NCBI GenBank assembly: GCA_015066325.1
Contig: SVOP01000002.1
Location: 1 to 60,832 of the forward strand
Direction of reading: 5' to 3'
Origin: Oscillospiraceae bacterium
GTDB lineage: Bacteria > Bacillota > Clostridia > Oscillospirales > Acutalibacteraceae
Length of the DNA stretch: 60,832 bases
Shown here: piece after piece, positions 47,490 to 56,529 of the stretch
Numbering within the stretch: the first letter of the stretch is position 1
How the letters are laid out: each line of letters begins with the position of its first letter
The notes under the pieces: model-generated
What the model saw: the letters and a program-made list of their open reading frames with translations, nothing else
Told to the model about the DNA's origin: nothing
The model's database searches: none
Translations under genes and position numbers: made by a program

Positions 47490-48316
47490 TTCTTTGCACC
47501 GCCTTTTTTTCCGTTCTTCTTATCTCCTCTTGAAGAAACAACGTTTGAAACAACTAAGAGTACCAAAATTGCAAGGAAAATAAGAGTTGAAAGGGCATAC
47601 ATATCGGGTGTAACGCGGCGCTTTGTCATTGAGAAAATCCTGATAGGCAAGGTCTGTGAGCTGGTACCGCTTACAAAGTAACTGATAATAAAATCATCAA
47701 TTGAAAGAGTGAATGCCATCATAAGACCCGAGATAATACCGGGCATAATTGCAGGAAGAACAACCTTATAAAACGCCTGGAAGGGTGTGCACCCCAAATC
47801 CTGAGCAGCTTCTGAAAGATGGGCATCAGTTTGCTTTAATTTGGGAAGAACATTAAGAATAACATAGGGAAGCTCGAATGTTACATGGGCTATTGTAAGT
47901 GTAGTAAAACCGAGGGTACCTGTTTTGCCAAATAAGCCGCCGATGAAAACAAATAGGAGCATCATTGCAATACCTGTAACGATTTCGGGATTCATCATAG
48001 GAATGTTGGTAACAGTCATTATACTGCTTTTTACAAGCTTATTTTTATAACCGAAAATAGCTGTTGCAGCAGCAGTACCCATAACGGTTGAAATAATTGA
48101 AGAAACAACCGCGATGATCAAAGAATTTTTGAAAGCGGTGAGGGTTGCAGCATCTCGGAAAAGCTCCTCATACCAATGAAGAGAAAAGCCCTCAAAAACT
48201 GCAGTGCTTTTACCGGAGTTAAAGCTGAAAAGGATAAGAACTGCAATAGGCGCATAAAGGAAAAGGAAAACAAGTGCGGTATAAAGCTTTCCGCCTAAAG
48301 AGGTTTTCTTTGTCAT
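47486..48316 (-). CDS. potC: Spermidine/putrescine ABC transporter permease PotC
   Basis: Permease EAA loop LSEAAQDLGCTPFQAFYKVVLPAIMPGI; FSLHWYEELF. Confidence 0.93.
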   Translation of the reverse strand: MTKKTSLGGKLYTALVFLFLYAPIAVLILFSFNSGKSTAVFEGFSLHWYEELFRDAATLTAFKNSLIIAVVSSIISTVMGTAAATAIFGYKNKLVKSSIMTVTNIPMMNPEIVTGIAMMLLFVFIGGLFGKTGTLGFTTLTIAHVTFELPYVILNVLPKLKQTDAHLSEAAQDLGCTPFQAFYKVVLPAIMPGIISGLMMAFTLSIDDFIISYFVSGTSSQTLPIRIFSMTKRRVTPDMYALSTLIFLAILVLLVVSNVVSSRGDKKNGKKGGAKK

Positions 48317-49185
48317 ATTACAACACCTCCATTATCATCGGAGAACTTATTCATAACTGCAAGGCAAATGAAAATAAGTATCATCAGAACAAAAGAAAGT
48401 GAAGCACCTAAATTAAAGTTATTTGCTGTCTGGAACTGAGTTTCGATAATATCACCGATAAGAGTTGTTCCTGTTCCGCCTAATTTCTGTGAAATAAAGA
48501 AAGTGCTTACAGAAGGAACAAAAACCATTGTAAATCCCGAAACAACACCGGGGATGCTTAAAGGAACGGTAACATTTCTGAAAACATCAAGCTTGTTTCC
48601 GCCCAAATCCTGAGCGGCTTCAACAAGAGAACGATCTGCCTTAAGCATAACTGTATAAATAGGCAGAATCATATATGGCAGAAAATTATAAACCATACCT
48701 AAAACAACCGCACCGCGGGTGTTTATAAGATGAATGGGTTCTAAATCTACTTTGGGTAAAGTGTTTATAAGCTCAACAATGTGGTTAAGTCCTGTTGTAA
48801 GGAAACCGTTATCCTCTAAAATAGTCATCCAGGAATATGTTCTTAAAAGAAAATTCATCCACATTGGAAGCATAATAAGCATTGTCATCTTGCTTTGCTT
48901 TTCGGGACCCTTTGAAGCCATAATCATTGCAAGAGGATATGCAACAACAAGGCTTATGACAGTAGCCAGAAGCCCTAACCATACAGAGAGAATTATTGTA
49001 TCGGTATATTTGCCGATACTGAGCATATTATCTAAAGTAAAATTACCGCTTTTATCGGTAAAAGCATAGTAGGCAACCATACAAAGAGGAACGATAATGA
49101 AAAGCACCGCCCATACAATGTAGGGAGAACCTGCTAAACGTGTCATAAGAGAAGAATTTTTCTTCATCACAAGCACTCCTTTCAA
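48313..49185 (-). CDS. potB: Spermidine/putrescine ABC transporter permease PotB
   Basis: LVEAAQDLGGNKLDVFRNVTVPLSIPGV; operon; likely start MKKNSS at 49167. Confidence 0.92.
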   Translation of the reverse strand: MKGVLVMKKNSSLMTRLAGSPYIVWAVLFIIVPLCMVAYYAFTDKSGNFTLDNMLSIGKYTDTIILSVWLGLLATVISLVVAYPLAMIMASKGPEKQSKMTMLIMLPMWMNFLLRTYSWMTILEDNGFLTTGLNHIVELINTLPKVDLEPIHLINTRGAVVLGMVYNFLPYMILPIYTVMLKADRSLVEAAQDLGGNKLDVFRNVTVPLSIPGVVSGFTMVFVPSVSTFFISQKLGGTGTTLIGDIIETQFQTANNFNLGASLSFVLMILIFICLAVMNKFSDDNGGVVI

Positions 49186-49203
49186 AAAATTGGGAAGGAA
49201 AGA

Positions 49204-50328
49204 TTACTCGTCCTCTTCCTCATAGGTGGCATCAGAAAGCTCATCAAACTCTTCGCTGAATGAGCTATAGTCACCGTAGAGACCGGAATACTTGGATTTT
49301 TTCATAATGTGAATAGCATCGGGGATGATGTTAAGACCGATAGTTGAGCCGACTGTCTGATTATGTGTTGATTCAATCATCCATTTGAAGCCTTTGATTT
49401 CAACAATAATTTCATAATAATCGCCTTTAAAGGTTGTTGAGGTAACAACACCTGAAATCATAGCCTCTTCTACGGGTACAACATCAACATCTTCGGGACG
49501 TACAACAACATCAACCTCTTCGTCAACGCCGAATCCCTTATCAAGACATTTGAATTTGTGGCCTGCCATTTCAACCCAGAAGTCAGCACGCATAACACCT
49601 TCAATGATATTACTTTCACCAATGAAATCTGCAACGAATGCGTTTTTAGGCTCGTTGTAAATATCGGTAGGTGTGCCGATTTGCTGAATGACGCCCGAAT
49701 CCATAACGACGATTGTGTCAGACATAGAAAGGGCTTCTTCCTGGTCGTGAGTAACATAAATAAATGTGATACCCAAGCGTTTCTGAATGTTTTTGAGTTC
49801 AACCTGCATATCCTTACGAAGCTTAAGGTCAAGAGCACCTAAAGGCTCGTCAAGAAGGAGAACTCTGGGTTTGACAACAAGAGCACGTGCAATCGCAACT
49901 CGCTGCTGCTGGCCGCCTGAAAGAGAAGATATATTTCTACGCTCAAAGCCTTTAAGGTTTACCAGGGCAAGCATTTCGGTAACTGCTTCTTTTATTTCCT
50001 TTTCAGGAGTCTTTTTCAGCCGTAAACCGAAAGCAATATTCTCATAAACATTCAAGTGGGGGAAAAGAGCGTAACGCTGAAAAATGGTGTTCAATTGCCT
50101 TTTATGAGGCGGAACACCATTTATTACTTTACCATCAAAGATAACATCGCCCGAATCGGGTTCCTGGAAACCTGCAATAATTCTGAGCGTAGTTGTTTTA
50201 CCGCAACCTGAGGGGCCTAAGAAGGTGATAAACTCTTTGTCACGGATATATAAATTCATATTGTCAATAATTGTTTCTCCGTCGAAAGCTACGGAGATAT
50301 TTTTTAAATCAATAATGTTGTTGGACAA
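49204..50328 (-). CDS. potA: Spermidine/putrescine ABC transporter ATP-binding protein
   Basis: [47 protein letters not shown] domain. Confidence 0.96.
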   Translation of the reverse strand: MSNNIIDLKNISVAFDGETIIDNMNLYIRDKEFITFLGPSGCGKTTTLRIIAGFQEPDSGDVIFDGKVINGVPPHKRQLNTIFQRYALFPHLNVYENIAFGLRLKKTPEKEIKEAVTEMLALVNLKGFERRNISSLSGGQQQRVAIARALVVKPRVLLLDEPLGALDLKLRKDMQVELKNIQKRLGITFIYVTHDQEEALSMSDTIVVMDSGVIQQIGTPTDIYNEPKNAFVADFIGESNIIEGVMRADFWVEMAGHKFKCLDKGFGVDEEVDVVVRPEDVDVVPVEEAMISGVVTSTTFKGDYYEIIVEIKGFKWMIESTHNQTVGSTIGLNIIPDAIHIMKKSKYSGLYGDYSSFSEEFDELSDATYEEEDE

Positions 50329-50468
50329 TTATGCAGCCCCTTTCCGCAAATTAAGAATAGAAAAAACCACCTACCCAAAGAACCTGTGATATAATTCTTC
50401 AAATTGGTGAGTTTTTCGCTCGTTTGCACTATACATATAATATGTATAAATATTAATTTGCAATTTTA

Positions 50469-50497
50469 AATATATATATATTTAAGTAAAATGTCAA
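50469..50497 (-). promoter_or_regulatory. Promoter TTGACA-N17-TATATT (minus strand) of potABCD
   Basis: Consensus hexamers upstream of potA. Confidence 0.65.
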
Positions 50498-50558
50498 TAT
50501 ATTTTTTAAATTGTTGTAAAATAAAGTTTAACAAATTTTTAAGAAGTTTTTTGGGGAA

Positions 50559-51614
50559 TTAAACGCAATAAAACAAAGTGTCCCAAGCAGGAATATATGG
50601 ATGGTGTCGTAAGTGAATTTTATATTCGGGGTTTATAGCGTTTATAAGTATAGGGAGCTTAAAAATGTCTTCGCTTTTATGATATGCGGCAATATTCATT
50701 TTAGGCTTGAAATTCCTTATAACCTCTTCTCCACCCTTTATAATTTCAAGCTCACAACCCTCTGAATCAATCTTTATAAATGTTGGTTCGCTATCTTTGC
50801 AAAGGGTGTGTAAAGATAGGGATTTTATCATATTTTCTCCCCCAACAGCAGACTGCCGTCCCGCAAGGGATGAAAAGCCGATTTCTCCGTCTGAAGCTGT
50901 GATTGCGGCATTAACACCTGTAAAATTTGAAAGATTTTCGCAGTTTTTAATAAGCTTCTGATATGTTTTATAATCAGGCTCAGCGGCAATTATTTTTCTA
51001 TAGCTTCCCTTTGCTTGTTTAACAAATTTTTCAACCGTATCACCACGATACGCCCCGATATCAATAAATGATTCGGCTTGCTTGAACTTTAAAACATTTT
51101 CATATATTTCACACTCGGGAGTTTCAATTTCTTTTAAAAGTTCAATTCTTCCGCCAAATTGAAAATTAACATAGCCTTCAAATATTTTTCTCGAAAAATC
51201 ATCCGCTAAAAGAGAATGGGCGAGATTTATTTCTTTAATATGGGAAATTATAAACGCTCTGTCAAAAATATCTTTTCCTATAACGGGAACGCAAGGCACA
51301 AGCACTCTGTGTTTCTCGGCTATATTAAAAATATTATTCATAACATCGGGGATTGATGTACCGAATGTGATTACAATGGTAAATTCATCATATTTATCCT
51401 CAAAATATTCAAGGGGCTTAACGGGTAACCCTCTGAAAAAACGCTCTCTTACAAAGCCACTGCTTGCAGTGATTCCTGAAAGCTTTATATTGAGCTTTTC
51501 AAATATATCAACAACTTTATCGGCACCGTTGCCGGTACCGTACATAATGATAGGTTCAGTTGTTTCCTGCAATTTTTCCCAGACGGATAATCGGTCGATT
51601 TTAAAATTCAACAT
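50559..51614 (-). CDS. FkbM family methyltransferase
   Basis: FIDIGAYRGDTVEKFV, AAEPDYKTYQKL, FIKIDSEGCELEIIKGGEEVI. Confidence 0.88.
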   Translation of the reverse strand: MLNFKIDRLSVWEKLQETTEPIIMYGTGNGADKVVDIFEKLNIKLSGITASSGFVRERFFRGLPVKPLEYFEDKYDEFTIVITFGTSIPDVMNNIFNIAEKHRVLVPCVPVIGKDIFDRAFIISHIKEINLAHSLLADDFSRKIFEGYVNFQFGGRIELLKEIETPECEIYENVLKFKQAESFIDIGAYRGDTVEKFVKQAKGSYRKIIAAEPDYKTYQKLIKNCENLSNFTGVNAAITASDGEIGFSSLAGRQSAVGGENMIKSLSLHTLCKDSEPTFIKIDSEGCELEIIKGGEEVIRNFKPKMNIAAYHKSEDIFKLPILINAINPEYKIHLRHHPYIPAWDTLFYCV

Positions 51615-51668
51615 TGCTCTCACCGAATAATAGTTTATCATAAACCACTTTTTTCTTCAATACAAAAA

Positions 51669-51694
51669 ACCACTTCCGTCCGGTGACAGAAGTG
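51669..51694. terminator. Hairpin CCACTTCCGTC-cgg-tGACAGAAGTGG
   Basis: Inverted repeat downstream of the small minus-strand ORF 51722-51928. Confidence 0.6.
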
Positions 51695-51721
51695 GCAAGC
51701 TTTGACGAAACAGCTACTATA

Positions 51722-51928
51722 TTATGCAATAATGTTTCCGCAATAATCGCGTAAACCTAAATACATTTCATAGACAACCATCAGCTGTTCTGCTCTGAAT
51801 TTATGAAAGTCTTCACGGTAATGTGTGCTTTCAGTATTTTCGTGGCAGGTCTTTTTTCGCAAACAGTCAATTCGCCACCAATGGTATTCAATGATAATAG
51901 CGAGTAGTTTCAGTTTAAGGCTTTTCAT
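51722..51928 (-). CDS. Small hypothetical protein (68 aa) with EYHWWRIDCLRKK motif
   Basis: Strong AAGGAGA RBS upstream of the ATG on the minus strand, terminator downstream. Confidence 0.6.
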   Translation of the reverse strand: MKSLKLKLLAIIIEYHWWRIDCLRKKTCHENTESTHYREDFHKFRAEQLMVVYEMYLGLRDYCGNIIA

Positions 51929-52191
51929 AAAACAGCGTCTCCTTTTCTTTATATTTAGAGCAAAAAATCAATATATTGTGGTTGTTTTTCGTTTTTCGCT
52001 CTATAACTACATTATACATATATACTTTGTCGAAAACTGTCCCAATGTGGCGAGGAATAAAAATTTAATGAGAAATGCAGAAAACCACCGTCTTTCGACG
52101 ATGGTTTTCCGCTGTGGATGTGGGGTGTGAAAGAGAAAGATATGGCTGTGGCTTTCGCCACTATATAAACTCCAAAAGGAGAATATATCAA

Positions 52192-53028
52192 TTAAATCGC
52201 CTGCGTCGTTACTGCCACCATATTAGCTTCTTCAGGCTTTGAAATTCTTATAACATATTCAAAATATTCATCTGTTTCGCTTTTGGCTGTGTCGGCTTCA
52301 ATTCCTGCTTTTCTTATAATGTCAACCGCGTGATTCAAGGTGTTTAAGAAAATACGCATATCCTTATATGCCTTTGTTTGGGGCTTTCGCGGTCCTTTTC
52401 TTCTGCGGTGAACATCTGCGATAAGTCGTTCAGTTTCAGCAACAGTAAGATGCCTTTCAATTACAATATCAAGAACACGCTTTCTGGTATTATTATCAGG
52501 TAAAGTTAATAACGCTCTGGCATGGCGTTCAGAAAGACCTGCATAAGAAATTTTATCCCGTATTTCATCGGGAAGCCTTAAAAGGCGAAGCTTATTTGAA
52601 AGGGTTGAGGGAGCTTTACCTAATTTTTCGGAGATTTCATCCTGTGAAAGACCATATTCTGTCATAAGCCTTTCAATAGCAACTGCTTCTTCAAAAAAAT
52701 CAAGATTTTCTCTTTGAACATTTTCTATTATTGCAAAGAGGGCGGATTGTTGGTCGGAAGCATTCATAACAATGCAAGGAATTTTTGTCATACCAATCAT
52801 TCTTGCGGCTCTTAATCTGCGTTCACCTGAAATCAGTTCAAATTCACCGTTTTCTAAAACCCGGACATTTATTGGTTGAAGCAATCCGTTAGCACGAATT
52901 GAACAAGCTAAACCCTCTAATTCGTTGTAATCAAACCTTACTCGAGGTTGTTGGGGGTTGGGTTTTATAAGGTCGTGGGATATAAATTGTATCTGACTTG
53001 TTGCTTTGCTTTTTGAAGATTTAATCAT
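52192..53028 (-). CDS. noc: ParB/Spo0J family nucleoid occlusion-like protein
   Basis: LIKPNPQQPRVRFD, ISGERRLRAARMIG, ENVQRENLDFFEEA, HTH LSQDEISEKLGKAPSTLSNKLRLLRLP; next to rsmG; start MIKSSK with AAAGGAAA RBS. Confidence 0.8.
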   Translation of the reverse strand: MIKSSKSKATSQIQFISHDLIKPNPQQPRVRFDYNELEGLACSIRANGLLQPINVRVLENGEFELISGERRLRAARMIGMTKIPCIVMNASDQQSALFAIIENVQRENLDFFEEAVAIERLMTEYGLSQDEISEKLGKAPSTLSNKLRLLRLPDEIRDKISYAGLSERHARALLTLPDNNTRKRVLDIVIERHLTVAETERLIADVHRRRKGPRKPQTKAYKDMRIFLNTLNHAVDIIRKAGIEADTAKSETDEYFEYVIRISKPEEANMVAVTTQAI

Positions 53029-53124
53029 TGGTTTTCCTTTCTGATTGCGTAAATTTAATCGTTCATCCACAAAGCCTTGTCCGTCTCTCTTTGACAACAC
53101 TATACCACCAAAACATAAAAAAAT

Positions 53125-53164
53125 AAAGCATTTTCGGTCGGGGCAATTCGACTGAAAATGCTTT
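53125..53164. terminator. Hairpin AAAGCATTTTCGGTCG...CGACTGAAAATGCTTT
   Basis: Strong inverted repeat downstream of rsmG. Confidence 0.8.
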
Positions 53165-53176
53165 GATTTGAGGTGT

Positions 53177-53890
53177 TTATAAAGGTTTTTTGGCGATTTG
53201 TGCCGAAGGTCTCGGATATTTTGGCGAAGTTTGCGAAATCTTTTTTATATTGATTATAACACGCTTATCTCCACCGGGTAATGTGAACTCGTTTAAACCG
53301 TCAACCTTACCGCCTAAGGCTTGCAAAGCTTTGGTTGCTCCATCTATTTCTTCTTTTGCAATAGCCGCTTTAAGAGAGAGAAATGAGCCATTCTTTTTTA
53401 CAAACGGAAGAGTGTATTCAAGGAGCACTCTCAACTCTGCAACTGCTCGTGCTGTTGCAAAATCATATTGCTCACGGAATTCGGGCATTTTTCCTGCATC
53501 CTCTGCTCTTGAATGAACTATTTTTACATTTTTTATACCCATCTCTTCCGCCATATTCTCAACGGCTTTAAGCTTTTTGCCTGTTGAATCAAGAAGAGTT
53601 ACATTAACATTGGGATAAGCGGCGGCGATAACAAGACCGGGAAAGCCTGCTCCCGTGCCAACGTCAATAACATTCATTCCGTCCTTGAAATCGGCAACCT
53701 TGCTTACAAGAAGACAGTCAAGGAAATGCTTAATTGCAATTCCCTCATCGTCTTTAATAGCGGTAAGGTTAATTTTTTCGTTCCACTCTTTTAAAAGTCT
53801 GCCGTAAATTTCTAACTTTTCAGCTAAATCGTCACTGATTACTATATCATAATCAGTAGCACATTTTTTTAATATTTCAATTATAGCCAT
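53177..53890 (-). CDS. rsmG: 16S rRNA (guanine527-N7)-methyltransferase
   Basis: KEWNEKINLTAI, VIDVGTGAGFPGLVIAA, LLDSTGKKLKAVE, FATARAVA. Confidence 0.97.
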   Translation of the reverse strand: MAIIEILKKCATDYDIVISDDLAEKLEIYGRLLKEWNEKINLTAIKDDEGIAIKHFLDCLLVSKVADFKDGMNVIDVGTGAGFPGLVIAAAYPNVNVTLLDSTGKKLKAVENMAEEMGIKNVKIVHSRAEDAGKMPEFREQYDFATARAVAELRVLLEYTLPFVKKNGSFLSLKAAIAKEEIDGATKALQALGGKVDGLNEFTLPGGDKRVIINIKKISQTSPKYPRPSAQIAKKPL

Positions 53891-53924
53891 AATTTAAATC
53901 CTTTTTTATATAATGCCGACCGCA

Positions 53925-53966
53925 GGTCCCGAAACTTGCCACTTGCCACTTTCAACTTGCAACTTT
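53925..53966. repeat. Relic of the GTGGCAAGT-type repeat arm
   Basis: cccgaaacttgccacttgccactttcaacttgcaacttt, same as right arm of 19895-20263. Confidence 0.5.
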
Positions 53967-53969
53967 AAA

Positions 53970-56375
53970 TTATCCTCTGTATAAAGCCAATATCTCTTCA
54001 ATCGGTCCTGAGAAATTATCTGCCATTGGGGGCAAGGGCTTCTCAGTTTTAAGGAATTCTGTGAAGAGAAGACCTTTTTTATCGTTGCCCATCTGATATT
54101 TTGCAATTGTTTCTGTGAGAGCCTGCTTCTTATCAATATTTGTAAGATAAACACAGTCAAGAAATTCAATTTCAACTGTATCTGTGGGAGCAATTCCGTC
54201 AAGAAGAAGTGTTATTGTTTTTCCGTTTTCGGTTTTTGTAGCACGTTTTCTGCCGTTAACCTTAACTGTGATTTCACCGCTTACTATATCTTTAAAGAAC
54301 AGCTTGTAATTTCTCTTTTCGGGAACAACGCTTGTGTCACCCTCGCCTTTATCAATAGTAAAGTAAACAGAAGAGCCGTTTTCTTTAACAATGAAGGGTG
54401 TTTTGCAGAAAGCACCGTTCTGATATGAAAGTGATTCGCCGTCATCCTCATAGAGTTTGAAAGTGTTGTTACCTCTGTAAATAAGAAGCTCCATATCAAC
54501 GGGATTAGAGCAGTCGTTTGTTCTGTCATTTGCGCTCATGGGAATAATTGCACCTGCTTTTGCAAGAACGGGTATATTCTCAATATCGCGATACATTCTA
54601 ACGAAACGCTTGCCACAGTAGATTCTGCCTGTGAAAATATCAGTATATCTTCCCTCGGGAATCCATACGTTAACACTTGCCATATTGTTATCTGTTGAGG
54701 TGTGCTCTGTGATAGGTGCAACGATAAGCTCTGTTCCGAAGAAGAATTGGTTCTTACATTCGTATGCACTTTTCCTTTCGGGATATGCGTAATACATAGG
54801 CTCACATATTGCACGGCACTCTGCGTGAGTGCGGTAGTTCATTGTGTAAATATAGGGGAGAAGCTTATGACGAAGACGAAGATAGCCTTTTGCAGCTTTT
54901 TCAACGGGACCGCTGTAATTCCAGGGTTCTTTACCTGCAAATTCATTGTTTGTTGAGTGGAGTCGCATAATTGGGCTGAAAACACCAAGCTGAACCCAAC
55001 GCAGATAAAGCTCGTCATCCTTTTTACCCATACAGTGACCGCCGATATCGTGGCTCCACCAAGGATAGCCGATATTTGATGCAGTTGCGGTAAAGCCGGG
55101 CTGGAAATCAAGAGAAGCCCAGGTTTGAGTTGTGTCACCGCTGAAGCCGAGGGGGTAACGCTGAGAGCCTGCACCTGCAAAACGGGAAAGAATAAGAGGT
55201 CTGTTATTGTTTTTGGCACTATCATAGAAATGATAGTGGTTTAAAGCCCAAAGGGGATCAAGGCCGGGAACGGGAGTTTTGGTGCCCTGTTGCCAGTCAA
55301 TCCACCAGAAATCAACACCCATTTTTTCATAGGGGTGGTGAAGAATTTTAAAGTAGTTTTCTGTGAATTTTTTATCTGTAATATCAAATTTAACTGGCTG
55401 CTTCTTTGAAGAATCCTGCCCCATAGCATCGCACATTTCTTTATATTGGTCCTCGAACCAACGAACACCCTGAGAGGGGTGAAGGTTAAAGGTTACTTTG
55501 TAGCCATCGTCCTTAAGCTTTTTAAGAAAGCCTGCAGGATCGGGGAAAAGATCGGTGTTGAAGCTGTAGCCGGTCCAGCCTGCCGACCAAACATCATAAA
55601 CATATTCCCAAAGGTTCTGATGCATAAATACCTTGTGGCTGTCTTTGCCGAATTTTTCTTTAATATCAACCCAATGCCAGTCCATATCAACTGTGGCAAC
55701 CGTAATCGGCACCTCTTCCTCTTTGAAGCGGTCCATAAGAGTAAGGTATTCTTCCTGTGTATATGCTTTATAGCGGCTCCACCAGTTAGAAAGAGCATAG
55801 CGGGGAATAAGCGGAACCTGACCGGTTAATTTATAAAGGTCGGTTGTTGCACCGATATAATCGTTACCGTATGCGAAATAATATTCATCGGTTTCTTTGT
55901 GCTTTCTGGGCAGAATTGAGCCGTCTTCTTTAAGAACAAGGGTATTGCTGTCATCAAGGATTGCAACGCCGTTTTTTGAACAAACGCCGTCACCGAGGGT
56001 AATAACACCGGCGGTAACATCAAGAGTGCGGCATGTTCCTTTAAGGTTGCCTGCTTTGTAGTTGGTTACAACTCTGCCGTCACGCAGCTTTATACGAACC
56101 ATTTTTTTGGTTTTGAGATTATAAAGGAAATTTGCCTTGGTTGTTTTGATTTCAATAGTACCGCTTGATTCGTTAACCTTGAATTCGGGCTTCTGGAAAT
56201 CTCTGAACCATACACTTTGAGTGGGCTCATCGCAGAATTTACCTCGACTCTGAGTTTCAACACGCAAAAGGCAAGGGGTAAGCACAGTAAGTCTGACACC
56301 ATCACGGACTAATATGTGACTTTTATGTGCTACGGGTGAGCAGTCAATTTTAAATCTGTCAAAGAACTGTTCCAT
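53970..56375 (-). CDS. GH31 family glycoside hydrolase (alpha-glucosidase-like)
   Basis: IPRYALSNWWSRYKAYT, VTVATVDMDWHWVD-type block, GVDFWWIDWQQG, RFAGAGSQRYPLGFSGDT, WWSHDIGGH. Confidence 0.95.
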   Translation of the reverse strand: MEQFFDRFKIDCSPVAHKSHILVRDGVRLTVLTPCLLRVETQSRGKFCDEPTQSVWFRDFQKPEFKVNESSGTIEIKTTKANFLYNLKTKKMVRIKLRDGRVVTNYKAGNLKGTCRTLDVTAGVITLGDGVCSKNGVAILDDSNTLVLKEDGSILPRKHKETDEYYFAYGNDYIGATTDLYKLTGQVPLIPRYALSNWWSRYKAYTQEEYLTLMDRFKEEEVPITVATVDMDWHWVDIKEKFGKDSHKVFMHQNLWEYVYDVWSAGWTGYSFNTDLFPDPAGFLKKLKDDGYKVTFNLHPSQGVRWFEDQYKEMCDAMGQDSSKKQPVKFDITDKKFTENYFKILHHPYEKMGVDFWWIDWQQGTKTPVPGLDPLWALNHYHFYDSAKNNNRPLILSRFAGAGSQRYPLGFSGDTTQTWASLDFQPGFTATASNIGYPWWSHDIGGHCMGKKDDELYLRWVQLGVFSPIMRLHSTNNEFAGKEPWNYSGPVEKAAKGYLRLRHKLLPYIYTMNYRTHAECRAICEPMYYAYPERKSAYECKNQFFFGTELIVAPITEHTSTDNNMASVNVWIPEGRYTDIFTGRIYCGKRFVRMYRDIENIPVLAKAGAIIPMSANDRTNDCSNPVDMELLIYRGNNTFKLYEDDGESLSYQNGAFCKTPFIVKENGSSVYFTIDKGEGDTSVVPEKRNYKLFFKDIVSGEITVKVNGRKRATKTENGKTITLLLDGIAPTDTVEIEFLDCVYLTNIDKKQALTETIAKYQMGNDKKGLLFTEFLKTEKPLPPMADNFSGPIEEILALYRG

Positions 56376-56475
56376 AATATACTCCTCGGATAGTTATTTT
56401 ATTTAAGCTCATATTACTCTATTCTAATAATACAACTTATACAAATTAAAGTCAATAAATCAGTAGGTTTTTCCG

Positions 56476-56504
56476 TTGACAAAACAAAAGGGTGATGATA
56501 AAAT
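56476..56504 (+). promoter_or_regulatory. Promoter TTGACA-N17-TAAAAT
   Basis: Consensus hexamers; overlaps the track ORF start, supporting the downstream start 56530. Confidence 0.7.
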
Positions 56505-56529
56505 TATATTTTGTGAAAGGGTGGTAGAT

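Noticed and set aside
51825-52130. 101-aa plus-strand ORF overlapping the small minus ORF
   Set aside because: No RBS, phenylalanine-rich shadow frame; opposite strand has better signals
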